A DNA stretch of 64,000 nucleotides from Bacteroidales bacterium. GTDB taxonomy: Bacteria; Bacteroidota; Bacteroidia; Bacteroidales; Lentimicrobiaceae. Below the pieces are notes generated by a model. The model did not search any database and had not been told where the DNA came from. It worked only from the letters and a program-made list of their open reading frames with translations. Within the stretch, counting starts at the first letter, position 1, and each line of letters opens with the position of its first letter. Made by a program: the position numbers and the translations under genes. Below, in pieces: positions 1-7,562 of the stretch. Location of the stretch: positions 124,001 to 188,000 of the forward strand of contig JADIZB010000039.1 in assembly GCA_016705005.1 (NCBI GenBank). The letters run 5' to 3'.

Positions 1-690
1 GAAATCGGATACAACCACCGGAAATCATTGACCTCAATTAATCTGAATGCATATTATACACTCTGGAAGGATAAGTCCATGCTTTCGCGCGAAAATATTC
101 AGCTTGAAAACAACTCTGATACAAGGGCTCTTGTCAGAGGATTGGATGCTGCTCACACGGGCATCGAAGTTGAGTTGGCATCCCTTGTGCTGCCTAATCT
201 TACTTTGGGACTAACCTCAAGCATTGGAGACTGGCGATGGAAAAACAATGTCGTGGCATTACTATATAATGATAACCAGGAACTGATCGATTCGACTGCG
301 GTTTTTGTAAAGAATATCAAAGTTGGAGATGCCCCGCAGCTAACAGTAGGTCTTTATGCAGAAATCCGGTTCCTCACAGACTGGACCCTGAGTTCAAACT
401 GGCTTTACTATGGAAATCTTTATGCAAACTTTGATCCGTCAGGAAGAAATAGCCCGGAAGACAAAAGTCAGCCATACAGGATTCCTGATTATTCAGTTGC
501 CGATGCACATCTCGGGTACAATTTCATGATCGGAGGGCTGAAGTCATATGTTTCCGTTGGCTGCTTCAATCTGACCGGAAAAGAAACAATCATGAGGGGC
601 GAAGATGGATATGACCATGGATTGGATACTTTTCAGGGTTTCTGGTCACCCGGCCGGACATTTAACTTCTCACTTAAGGTTGAATTCTAG
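1..690 (+). CDS. TonB-dependent receptor, C-terminal part (partial)
   Basis: The reading frame is open from the first base, so the gene begins before the window; 229 residues are visible. The visible part is outer-membrane beta-barrel sequence: alternating polar/aromatic strands, the late receptor pattern VADAHLGYNF followed by VGCFNLTGKE, and an ending SPGRTFNFSLKVEF with the C-terminal Phe used for outer-membrane insertion. TonB-dependent receptors import large ligands such as glycans, siderophores or vitamins. The plug domain and TonB box are outside the window, so the ligand cannot be inferred. No SusD-like partner follows; the next gene is on the opposite strand. Confidence 0.85.
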   Translation, partial: EIGYNHRKSLTSINLNAYYTLWKDKSMLSRENIQLENNSDTRALVRGLDAAHTGIEVELASLVLPNLTLGLTSSIGDWRWKNNVVALLYNDNQELIDSTAVFVKNIKVGDAPQLTVGLYAEIRFLTDWTLSSNWLYYGNLYANFDPSGRNSPEDKSQPYRIPDYSVADAHLGYNFMIGGLKSYVSVGCFNLTGKETIMRGEDGYDHGLDTFQGFWSPGRTFNFSLKVEF

Positions 691-766
691 CTTAAAAACC
701 CCGGAAAATCAGCATCTATCCCTATATCAGATATAACCAGATATATTCAGCATCAGTTTTTCCGTT

Positions 767-1156
767 CTATTCAAGTTTTCTGATCACCCTGTCCATGATC
801 TCAGTAACTTTACATGACATATCTGTCAGAGAACTATTACCGACCGAAGATATTGTTGATTTGGGGTTAATTGCTGCTATTTCACATTTACCGTCCCCAA
901 TATCCTGAACAACAACATTGCAGGGTAAAAACAATCCGATTTTATCTTCAGTTGACAGAACATTGAAAGCAAAACCGGGGTTACAGGCGCCCAGAATTAC
1001 ATACTCCCGGAATTCGACACCAATCTTCTCTTTTAAAGTATGCTTCACATCTATTTGAGTTATAATACCGAAGCCTTCATCTTTCAATAAAAGAGTGACC
1101 TTTTCTATGCCTTCATTTACGGAGCATTCCAGCACTTTTGAGAAATAATAATCCAT
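767..1156 (-). CDS. DUF302 family protein
   Basis: A protein of 129 residues from an ATG; a TTG nine bases upstream is possible but less likely. It matches the DUF302 fold: an N-terminal segment on keeping a substrate or ligand handled by a long helix (EKVTLLLKDEGFGIITQID), then the typical LGACNPGFAFNVL and the LPCNVVVQD strand. DUF302 proteins are small, often single-domain, and of unknown biochemical role; some lie near redox or metal genes. The Cys in GACNP and LPCN are the usual conserved positions. It is divergent from the MFS operon, and a TAnnTTTG element lies about 65 bases upstream. The function is unknown. Confidence 0.75.
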   Translation of the reverse strand: MDYYFSKVLECSVNEGIEKVTLLLKDEGFGIITQIDVKHTLKEKIGVEFREYVILGACNPGFAFNVLSTEDKIGLFLPCNVVVQDIGDGKCEIAAINPKSTISSVGNSSLTDMSCKVTEIMDRVIRKLE

Positions 1157-1221
1157 CCTTTTCAATCTTAATTGGTTATAAACGCTGAATTTACCGAATA
1201 CATTAAAACAGATTCAAATTG

Positions 1222-1229
1222 CAAAACTA
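1222..1229 (-). promoter_or_regulatory. Putative -7 element for the DUF302 gene
   Basis: On the minus strand this reads TAGTTTTG, a match to the Bacteroidota -7 consensus TAnnTTTG. Transcription would start near 1217. No TTTG is seen at the -33 position, so support is partial. Confidence 0.35.
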
Positions 1230-1253
1230 AAGGAAATATTCATTTCCGCAGCC

Positions 1254-1261
1254 TATCTTTG
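1254..1261 (+). promoter_or_regulatory. Putative -7 element for the MFS operon
   Basis: Reads TATCTTTG, an exact TAnnTTTG match, and would give a leader of about 52 bases before the MFS ATG. The -33 TTTG is absent or weak. It lies 25 bases from the divergent DUF302 element, so the two promoters would face away from a shared region. Confidence 0.45.
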
Positions 1262-1317
1262 CATCTTCAGGCAATAAGGGTTTTAATCTACCAGTGGTAA
1301 AAAAATAGTCTGGAATT

Positions 1318-2727
1318 ATGCAGGGAAAGAAGTCTATTCTGTTTATCACTACCATTAGTTCATTTCTGACCCCATTTATGGGATCCGCCATCAACATTGC
1401 GCTACCTGCAATGGGATTGGAACTGGAAATGAATACCATTCTTCTTGGATGGGTTTCTACCTCCTATTTGCTTGCTGCTGCAATATTTCTGCTTCCTTTT
1501 GGGCGGTTTGCTGACAGGAATGGGCGAAAAAGGCTGTTTATTTCAGGAATCATTCTCTTCGGGATTGCTTCTTTGCTTTCTGGTATAGCATGGAACAGCA
1601 CTATTCTTATTGCTTCACGATTACTTAACGGAATTGGTGGGGCTATGATTTATGCAACAGCACTTGCAATCCTGACTTCAGCTTACCCTAAGAGCGAAAG
1701 AGGAAGGGTACTCGGAATAAATGTAGCCTCGGTCTACCTCGGGCTCAGTCTGGGGCCAACGATTGGTGGATTTTTAACCATGATAATGGGCTGGCAGAGT
1801 ATTTTCATATTAAATACATTACTGAGTATCATAATTATTCCAATAGCTATAAAAAACCTTCCCGGTGACGATAAAAAAAGCCCTGATTCTGTATTTGACC
1901 TGAGTGGAAGCATGGTTTACGCTATAAGTATTGCATTAATTATCTATGGATTTCCGAAGATTCCTTCAACATCAGGAATTATTATGGTTAGTGCAGGCTT
2001 TTCCGGTCTCGGGTTGTTTGCTTTTATCGAAAGCAGAGCAGACGATCCGCTGATAAACATTAGCCTATTCAGAAAGAACATGGTGTTTGTATTTTCAAAC
2101 CTCGCTGCTTTCATCAATTACAGTGCAACTTTCGCACTGGTTTTCCTTTTAAGCATTTATCTTCAGCAGGTCTGCAGATATACGCCAGGTCAGGCTGGCC
2201 TCATACTTGTTGCACAGCCTGTTATGATGACCATTCTGTCGCCTCTTGCCGGAAAATTAAGCGATAAAATTGAACCACGAATTGTAGCTTCTCTTGGAAT
2301 GGGATTAACTGTGATAGGTTTATTTGCGTTTTCATTCCTTTCTTCCGGAACCAGTATTTATTTTATCATTGCCATGCTCATGTTACTTGGATTTGGATTT
2401 GCATTGTTTTCATCACCAAATACAAATGCTGTTATGAGTTCAGTAAAACCAACCGAATATGGCATTGCTTCAGCAACCTTAGGTACAATGAGGCTTACCG
2501 GGCAGACAATGAGTATGGGAATAACATTACTTGTCTTAGCCCTTGTCCTTGGAGAATCGCGGAATGATGTTGCTTCAGCTGATCAGTTACTTTCAGGAAT
2601 TAAGATTACTTTTACTGTGTTTGCCTTGCTTTGCTTGGCAGGAACGTGGTTTTCTCTTAAACGCGGCAAACTGAGGCATTCTGACCAATCTGATCAGGAA
2701 GTTTTGAATCAGGCAAAAAATAATTGA
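1318..2727 (+). CDS. MFS transporter, DHA2 (drug:H+ antiporter) type
   Basis: A 469-residue integral membrane protein of the major facilitator superfamily. After the first segment (IALPAMGLELEM, the motif D-like region common to DHA2 members) it has motif A between helices 2 and 3 as GRFADRNGRKRLF, and motif C-like GLSLGPTIGGF in helix 5, a signature of drug/proton antiporters. The length and the helices after the central loop fit the 14-helix DHA2/EmrB-QacA group, although no EmrA partner is near. It probably exports a small hydrophobic compound using the proton gradient. The substrate is unknown. It is first in an operon with a TIP30-like protein and a rhodanese. Confidence 0.85.
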   Translation: MQGKKSILFITTISSFLTPFMGSAINIALPAMGLELEMNTILLGWVSTSYLLAAAIFLLPFGRFADRNGRKRLFISGIILFGIASLLSGIAWNSTILIASRLLNGIGGAMIYATALAILTSAYPKSERGRVLGINVASVYLGLSLGPTIGGFLTMIMGWQSIFILNTLLSIIIIPIAIKNLPGDDKKSPDSVFDLSGSMVYAISIALIIYGFPKIPSTSGIIMVSAGFSGLGLFAFIESRADDPLINISLFRKNMVFVFSNLAAFINYSATFALVFLLSIYLQQVCRYTPGQAGLILVAQPVMMTILSPLAGKLSDKIEPRIVASLGMGLTVIGLFAFSFLSSGTSIYFIIAMLMLLGFGFALFSSPNTNAVMSSVKPTEYGIASATLGTMRLTGQTMSMGITLLVLALVLGESRNDVASADQLLSGIKITFTVFALLCLAGTWFSLKRGKLRHSDQSDQEVLNQAKNN

Positions 2728-2735
2728 ACTACAAA

Positions 2736-3425
2736 ATGACTGAAAAGAAAGAGCTAACAGCTTTAGTTTTTGGCAGCAGCGGATTAACCGGAAAGTTTCT
2801 CGTTGAATTGTTGCTGAAAGATCCCGGTTATAGTCATATCAAACTCTTTGTCAGAAAAGAAATGAAAGTTTATCATGGAAAAATCAGACAGGTTGTTTTC
2901 AATCCGGACGAAATTGATATAATTATACCTGAAATCACCGGAGATCAAGTCTTCTGTTGCCTGGGAACAACGATCAAGAAAGCTGGCAGTCAGCATGCTT
3001 TTTACAAGACAGACCATGATCTAGTTTTAAGTATAGCCAAGGCAGCTTCTTTTAATAGCATTCCGGTCTTTTCAGTTATCTCATCTATAGGTGCTGACCC
3101 GAAATCCAGAAATTTCTACCTAAAAACCAAAGGTTTAATGGAGGTTGATCTCAAAATGCTTAATTTAATTAATCTGAATATTTTTAGACCATCCCTCCTG
3201 CTTGGAATGAGATCGGAAACCAGATTATTTGAGGAAGTCAGCAAATTTTTATTTAAACATTTTAGCTTTGTTTTTATAGGTCGATTCAGGAAGTACAGAC
3301 CTGTTCATGCTGAGATAGTTGCCAAGGCAATGATCAGCACTGCAAAAGAAAAACAGGGAGTTTGCATTATTGAATCTGACAAAATTGAAGAAATAGGTGC
3401 ATCTTTCAATAAGGTTTCATTCTAA
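2736..3425 (+). CDS. NAD(P)-binding Rossmann protein, TIP30/HTATIP2-like
   Basis: A 229-residue atypical short-chain dehydrogenase relative. The N-terminal ALVFGSSGLTGKFLVE contains the GxxGxxG dinucleotide-binding loop, and VFCCLGTTIKKAGS matches the conserved CxGTT segment of the HTATIP2/oxidoreductase HTATIP2-like group. A conserved VISSIGADP follows, then YLKTKGLMEVDL containing the YxxxK catalytic pair. The chosen start is the ATG 8 bases after the MFS stop; an upstream TTG overlapping that stop is less likely. Family members probably bind NADPH and act in redox reactions or as regulators. The substrate is unknown. Confidence 0.7.
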   Translation: MTEKKELTALVFGSSGLTGKFLVELLLKDPGYSHIKLFVRKEMKVYHGKIRQVVFNPDEIDIIIPEITGDQVFCCLGTTIKKAGSQHAFYKTDHDLVLSIAKAASFNSIPVFSVISSIGADPKSRNFYLKTKGLMEVDLKMLNLINLNIFRPSLLLGMRSETRLFEEVSKFLFKHFSFVFIGRFRKYRPVHAEIVAKAMISTAKEKQGVCIIESDKIEEIGASFNKVSF

Positions 3426-3435
3426 ATAATGATTT

Positions 3436-3753
3436 ATGAATTTTATTACACCGGAAGATCTTAAAAAAATGCTCAACAGTGGAGTTAACTTTCAATTGAT
3501 CGACACACGTGATGCTGATAAATATAAAGTTTGTCATATTGAGACTGCTGTCTCAATACCACAACTGGAACTTCCTGAAAGATTAAATGAAATCAGGCAT
3601 GATGGCAAAGTTGTAATTTATTGCATCTATGGTATGAAAAGTGAGCAGGTATATATCTACCTTAAGGACAAATTGAAAATTAAGAGTCTATACATTCTTG
3701 AGGGAGGTATTTATCAATACGCCCGTGACATAGACCCATCAATGCCTGTTTGA
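3436..3753 (+). CDS. Rhodanese-like domain protein
   Basis: A single-domain cytoplasmic rhodanese of 105 residues. It has the CH2A-like start (FQLIDTRDADKY), the CHIETAVSIP strand and an active-site loop VIYCIYGMKSEQ in which the Cys is the persulfide-carrying residue. Such proteins transfer sulfane sulfur to cyanide, thiols or protein acceptors. It starts 10 bases after the TIP30-like gene and is probably the last gene of the MFS operon. No signal peptide is seen. Confidence 0.85.
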   Translation: MNFITPEDLKKMLNSGVNFQLIDTRDADKYKVCHIETAVSIPQLELPERLNEIRHDGKVVIYCIYGMKSEQVYIYLKDKLKIKSLYILEGGIYQYARDIDPSMPV

Positions 3754-4237
3754 TTTCATTTATCAGGCTGATGAAGGCAAAACGGATGATACAGCACTTT
3801 AATCAGCTGATTCATAAGAATCTTAGCCAATAACTCACATAAGAGCTGTTTATCAAAGTCAACCTGAGAATTGAACTTTTTCCCGGAACTTTAAATAATG
3901 TATAGTCTTAACTTGCTTTTCAGGTTAAATATCGGGAAAATGAAGGCATTCAGCCAATTTGGTTTATCATTTACAGCTCCTTCACATCTATCCGCTCTTT
4001 AGCCTGGTTGCATATTTTAGTTGTCAGGTATTCCTGATGAACCGCATTTCCGGCCTTTTCTGATAACAAAGATATAAACCGTCAGGTTAGGGTCACTGTC
4101 ATTACCTGGCCAGATTGAAACGAATACTGCCTGAATTTACAGGCACACCGATACCTCCTGAATTGAAAATTCATGATTTAAACATCCATTTCTTCAAAAT
4201 GTATATTCAGGAGAAATAACACAGGTCAGAAATCCAT
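3754..4237. other. Intergenic region, no gene recognised
   Basis: This gap of 484 bases lies between the convergent rhodanese operon and the SDR gene. No frame in it codes convincingly. A minus-strand TATCTTTG (-7-like) occurs at 4067-4074 but does not face any gene start, so it may be chance or a remnant of a lost gene. Confidence 0.5.
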
Positions 4238-5014
4238 TTAACCCAGGATACCCTTAACCAGGTTGCCGGCAACTGATATAACCTGCCCTGTGACAAACCC
4301 GGAAGAAGGTGACAGCAACCAGATTGCAAGCTGAGCGAAATCAAGCGGATCACCCATTTTTCCCATACCAGTTTCAAAAACGAACTGCTGTCTGGCTTCA
4401 TCCAAACTTATTCCGGCCTCAGAGGATTTTCGTGTAAAAAGTCGTTGCATCGCGGCAGTATCATGATATCCGGGGGCTAGCACATTGATGGTCACACCCT
4501 TGCCTGAAAGTTCCGTAGCAAGGGTACGGGCCATTCCTACTACAGCAGGTCTGAACGAATTGCTCAGAATCAATCCATCAACCGGTTGTTTAACTGAAAC
4601 GCTTTCAATCAATACGATTCTGCCATATCCAGCCTCCATAAATAGTGGAACCAGCATTTTTAATGTCTTCACTTTCCATGAAACCAGATCATTGTATGCC
4701 TTATCCCAGCTTTGTAGTGATGTATCGAAGAAGCCTCCTGGTGGAGGACCGCCGGCATTAACAACAACACCTGATGGAATTCTTCCGTTGATTCTATCAA
4801 TAAGTGCTCCGGGGAAGTCATCCGAAGTAACATCGTGAACCAGAATTTCAAGCCCTGACCCACAATCACTGTGCAATCTTTCCAACTTTTCCGGATTTCT
4901 TGCTATTGCCAATACTGAACCACCTTCGGCAATTAAACTTCGGGTGATTGCTTCACCAAATCCAGAAGAAGCACCGGTGACAATGAAGAATTTGTTATCA
5001 ATCCTTATATCCAT
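4238..5014 (-). CDS. SDR-fold protein with non-canonical active site
   Basis: A 258-residue short-chain dehydrogenase/reductase fold. The cofactor loop TGASSGFGEA and the NAGGPPPGG segment are clear. The catalytic region departs from the family: the YxxxK motif is replaced by SNSFR just before AVVGMARTLATEL, so neither Tyr nor Lys is present. The Ser of the tetrad may be kept in LIESVSV. A known BKR-like SDR subgroup also lacks the tetrad, and this sequence fits it. Whether it is an enzyme is unclear. It begins 15 bases after the DEAD-box helicase and is probably co-transcribed with it. Confidence 0.75.
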   Translation of the reverse strand: MDIRIDNKFFIVTGASSGFGEAITRSLIAEGGSVLAIARNPEKLERLHSDCGSGLEILVHDVTSDDFPGALIDRINGRIPSGVVVNAGGPPPGGFFDTSLQSWDKAYNDLVSWKVKTLKMLVPLFMEAGYGRIVLIESVSVKQPVDGLILSNSFRPAVVGMARTLATELSGKGVTINVLAPGYHDTAAMQRLFTRKSSEAGISLDEARQQFVFETGMGKMGDPLDFAQLAIWLLSPSSGFVTGQVISVAGNLVKGILG

Positions 5015-5029
5015 TTTTCAGATTCCTGC

Positions 5030-6265
5030 TTATTTTTTTGGTTTTGGACGCCGTCCTGGTTTCCCCCTGAATTTTGGTTTATTAAGTGCGGGGTTATATT
5101 CCGGTCCTTCTCCGAGAGATTCAGGAGGCATTTGCTTTCGGATTTCATATCCGATAAGCTTTTCAATCCTGGCAAATTCACTTTGTTCGTGTTCATTAAT
5201 AAAAGTGATCGCCACCCCTGTTTGTTCGGCCCTTGCCGTTCGACCTACCCTGTGTACATAATCTTCAGCATCGCGGGGAACATCGTAATTAACAACCAGG
5301 CTGATGTTCTCAATATCAATTCCACGGGACAGAACATCTGTTGCTATAAGCATCTGTAACTGCCTGTTCCTGAATCTAAGAAGAACGCGTTCACGGTCTG
5401 ATTGTTCCAGATCTGAATGAATATCAGCAACCTGCAGACCTTCTGCTGCAAGTTCACGGGTAATCGACTTAACTTTTGATTTAGTGGATGCAAAAACAAG
5501 GACACTGGGCAGATCACGTCCTTTGATCAAACCGGCCAATAACCTTGTTTTTTGCTTGTCGTAGGCAAGATAAGCCATTTGTAAAATTCCTGCCGCCGGT
5601 TTTGACAGGGAGATATTTACTTCCACCGGATCTTTCAGAATTCTCTTGCTTAGTTCCCTTATCCTTGGAGGCATGGTTGCCGAAAAAAGCAACGTGCTTC
5701 TTGTCTCAGGTAAATAACTGATAATACGCATTATATCATCAAAGAAGCCCATATCCAACATTCTGTCGGCTTCGTCCAGAATCAGATGCTGGAGGTTCTG
5801 CACCGGAACAATATCCATATTAAGAAATGAGATCAGTTTACCCGGAGTTGCTACAACAATATCAACTCCCTGACTCAGAGCTTTTCGCTGCTGCTCCCAT
5901 TCCATCCCATCGGTTCCGCCATAAACCGGAAGAGAACTTATATCAAGAAAATAACTGAATCCTTCAAGCTGTTGGGCAATCTGAACCGCCAGTTCACGCG
6001 TTGGTGCAATGATAATCGTATTGATTCCTTTTACAGGATTCTCAATGATCCGGTGAAGTATGGGTAAAAGGTATGCGGCAGTCTTGCCTGTCCCTGTTTG
6101 GGCACAACCAATCACATCCTCACCCGCCAGTACATGAGGAATGATTTGTGACTGAATTGGAGTTGGCTTTTCGAAGCCGACAGTATCAAGGCCTTCCATA
6201 ACACCCTCATTAAATCCAAACTGCCGGAAATTTGTGTATTCTATTAATTCAATCTTGTTGGTCAT
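5030..6265 (-). CDS. DEAD-box ATP-dependent RNA helicase, RhlE-like
   Basis: A 411-residue helicase core that unwinds RNA duplexes in ribosome assembly or RNA decay. Motifs in order: Q motif GFEKPTPIQSQ (about 30-40), Walker A AQTGTGKT (55-62), PTRELAVQ, DEAD (DEADRMLDMGF), SAT, then in the second RecA domain TDVLSRGIDI and HRVGRTAR. The C-terminus ends in a short basic tail (KPKFRGKPGRRPKPKK) that would bind RNA. The ATG at 6265 was chosen over a TTG two codons upstream. A minus-strand TACTTTTG (-7) at 6311-6318 would give a leader of about 40 bases. Confidence 0.93.
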   Translation of the reverse strand: MTNKIELIEYTNFRQFGFNEGVMEGLDTVGFEKPTPIQSQIIPHVLAGEDVIGCAQTGTGKTAAYLLPILHRIIENPVKGINTIIIAPTRELAVQIAQQLEGFSYFLDISSLPVYGGTDGMEWEQQRKALSQGVDIVVATPGKLISFLNMDIVPVQNLQHLILDEADRMLDMGFFDDIMRIISYLPETRSTLLFSATMPPRIRELSKRILKDPVEVNISLSKPAAGILQMAYLAYDKQKTRLLAGLIKGRDLPSVLVFASTKSKVKSITRELAAEGLQVADIHSDLEQSDRERVLLRFRNRQLQMLIATDVLSRGIDIENISLVVNYDVPRDAEDYVHRVGRTARAEQTGVAITFINEHEQSEFARIEKLIGYEIRKQMPPESLGEGPEYNPALNKPKFRGKPGRRPKPKK

Positions 6266-6364
6266 AATCAATCTGGTTATCGGGTCTTGTCTGTTTCATT
6301 AAATAGTTTCCAAAAGTAGGCAATTCCGGGCAGACTGGTTAGCTTATTCAGGAGTCTACAAAAA

Positions 6365-6394
6365 CAAAGAGGGAGTCAACTGACTCCCTCTTTG
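6365..6394 (-). terminator. Rho-independent terminator of the downstream lipoprotein gene
   Basis: A perfect inverted repeat, AAAGAGGGAGTCA and its complement around a very short centre, lies 26 bases after the stop of the 83-residue lipoprotein. On the minus strand it runs into a T-rich tract. Confidence 0.8.
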
Positions 6395-6419
6395 AAAGTT
6401 AACCCAAAGGGATATTATA

Positions 6420-6671
6420 CTACTTTTTGCCTTTTTTCAGATTGGCAATAGAATCAGCTACCCTGGTTGAATCAGCGATCCTTTGTTGTTCAGCAGCAAC
6501 AGCATTGATTGAGTCCTGAACTCTCATTGCTTCAGCTTCAACTGCAGCGATTGAGTCAGCAATTCTGACAGAGTCGAGACGAGCCTGCTCAGCTTTTTGC
6601 TCAGCACTTGGACCACAGGCAACCAATGTTGCCAAACCAGCAATAACTAAAATTTGAGATAAAGTTTTCAT
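6420..6671 (-). CDS. Small coiled-coil lipoprotein, copy A
   Basis: An 83-residue lipoprotein. The signal peptide ends in a lipobox LVAC with the lipidated Cys at 19. The mature part is short, highly charged and probably one long helix built from repeated ADSIAA / QDSINA / ADSTR units with Glu-Ala-Glu spacers, ending in a basic tail (KKGKK). The start is the ATG before KTLSQ; the longer upstream frame does not fit the signal peptide. It resembles Lpp-like periplasmic or outer-membrane helix proteins in design, but no homology to Lpp is claimed. It has its own -7 element and terminator. The neighbouring copy B shares 66 of its first 68 residues. Confidence 0.8.
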   Translation of the reverse strand: MKTLSQILVIAGLATLVACGPSAEQKAEQARLDSVRIADSIAAVEAEAMRVQDSINAVAAEQQRIADSTRVADSIANLKKGKK

Positions 6672-6696
6672 GTTTGAAGTTCTTTTTAAAACGCTG

Positions 6697-6704
6697 CAAA
6701 AATA
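6697..6704 (-). promoter_or_regulatory. -7 element of lipoprotein copy A
   Basis: Minus strand TATTTTTG, 26 bases before the start codon. The same spacing is seen for copy B. Confidence 0.5.
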
Positions 6705-6980
6705 AATAAATATTTGATTAAAAATTAAAGTCAAAATTTTTTTTTAATAAAATCTTAATATTGCTATTCTTTTGATTATCATTACATTATACTAAAAACA
6801 AACAACCTGTCTGTTAAAATGATTAAGCAGGGATTAAAAATCATCAATAATAGGCACTTTATTTCATTATAATAATTCCAAAATAAAACGGAAAATAAAC
6901 AAAATTTTAACGACATGCTGGCGAAAGTGGTGAATCACGCATTCAGAAGGAAAAGAAAATGGTTTTAGGAAGTAAACGCA

Positions 6981-7013
6981 AAAAAGAAGAGGAAGTAAAA
7001 ATACTTCCTCTTC
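6981..7013 (-). terminator. Rho-independent terminator of lipoprotein copy B
   Basis: A 12-base perfect stem (GAAGAGGAAGTA and its complement) around an AAAA loop, followed on the minus strand by a T run. It lies 27 bases after the stop of copy B. Confidence 0.85.
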
Positions 7014-7039
7014 AGAATAAAATAATCGTAGTTTCCAGA

Positions 7040-7270
7040 CTATTTCTTAACAGGTAAAGCTGCGATTGAGTCAGCTATCCTCTGCTGTTCAGCAGCAACA
7101 GCGTTGATTGAATCCTGAACCCTCATAGCTTCAGCTTCAACTGCTGCAATTGAATCAGCTACCCTGATTGAATCAAGACGAGCCTGTTCTGCTTTCTGTT
7201 CTGCACTTGGTCCGCAAGCAACTAAGGTTGCCAGTCCGGCAATTACTAAGATCTGTGATAATGTTTTCAT
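7040..7270 (-). CDS. Small coiled-coil lipoprotein, copy B
   Basis: A 76-residue paralogue of copy A. It has the same signal peptide and lipobox (LVAC, Cys19), the same GPSAEQKAEQ segment and the same DSI repeats. Only two conservative changes (Val/Ile swaps) occur in the first 68 residues; the C-terminus is shorter (ADSIAALPVKK). The DNA differs at many third codon positions, so the duplication is not recent and the protein is under strong constraint. The gene is monocistronic, with its own -7 element and terminator. It is probably an abundant envelope protein; the function is unknown. Confidence 0.8.
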   Translation of the reverse strand: MKTLSQILVIAGLATLVACGPSAEQKAEQARLDSIRVADSIAAVEAEAMRVQDSINAVAAEQQRIADSIAALPVKK

Positions 7271-7296
7271 GTTTGAGTGTTAGTTTTAAAACAAGG

Positions 7297-7304
7297 CAAA
7301 GATA
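7297..7304 (-). promoter_or_regulatory. -7 element of lipoprotein copy B
   Basis: Minus strand TATCTTTG, an exact TAnnTTTG match, 27 bases before the start codon. Confidence 0.55.
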
Positions 7305-7535
7305 TATAAAAACTATATTAAAAAGCAATTCTTTAGAAAAATATTTTAACCTTTCTTTAATGAATATAATCGATTGTTATTCAGGCATATAATTCTGTAA
7401 TTGTTAATAACTTTGTTCGGCAATATTAAAATAGCCTTAAATATTAGCTTCAATTTTAATCAATTTTGGCAAATCAGTGCTTTTAGTCGCACTGATTATA
7501 ATATTCTGATGCCCATTGTTGGTTTAAAATAGAAT

Positions 7536-7543
7536 TATCTTTG
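7536..7543 (+). promoter_or_regulatory. Putative -7 element of the rarA-kdsA operon
   Basis: Reads TATCTTTG, 19 bases before the rarA ATG, giving a leader of about 15 bases. A TTG lies upstream at 7516-7518 but with a spacing of only 17. Confidence 0.5.
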
Positions 7544-7562
7544 TGAAGGCTATCCATAAAAG

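Noticed and set aside
4067..4074. Promoter in the 3.8-4.2 kb gap
   Set aside because: The element faces the 3' end of the rhodanese gene with no open frame following; it is likely chance.
6671..6734. N-terminal extension of lipoprotein copy A
   Set aside because: It would place 21 residues before a perfect signal peptide and would begin upstream of the predicted transcription start.
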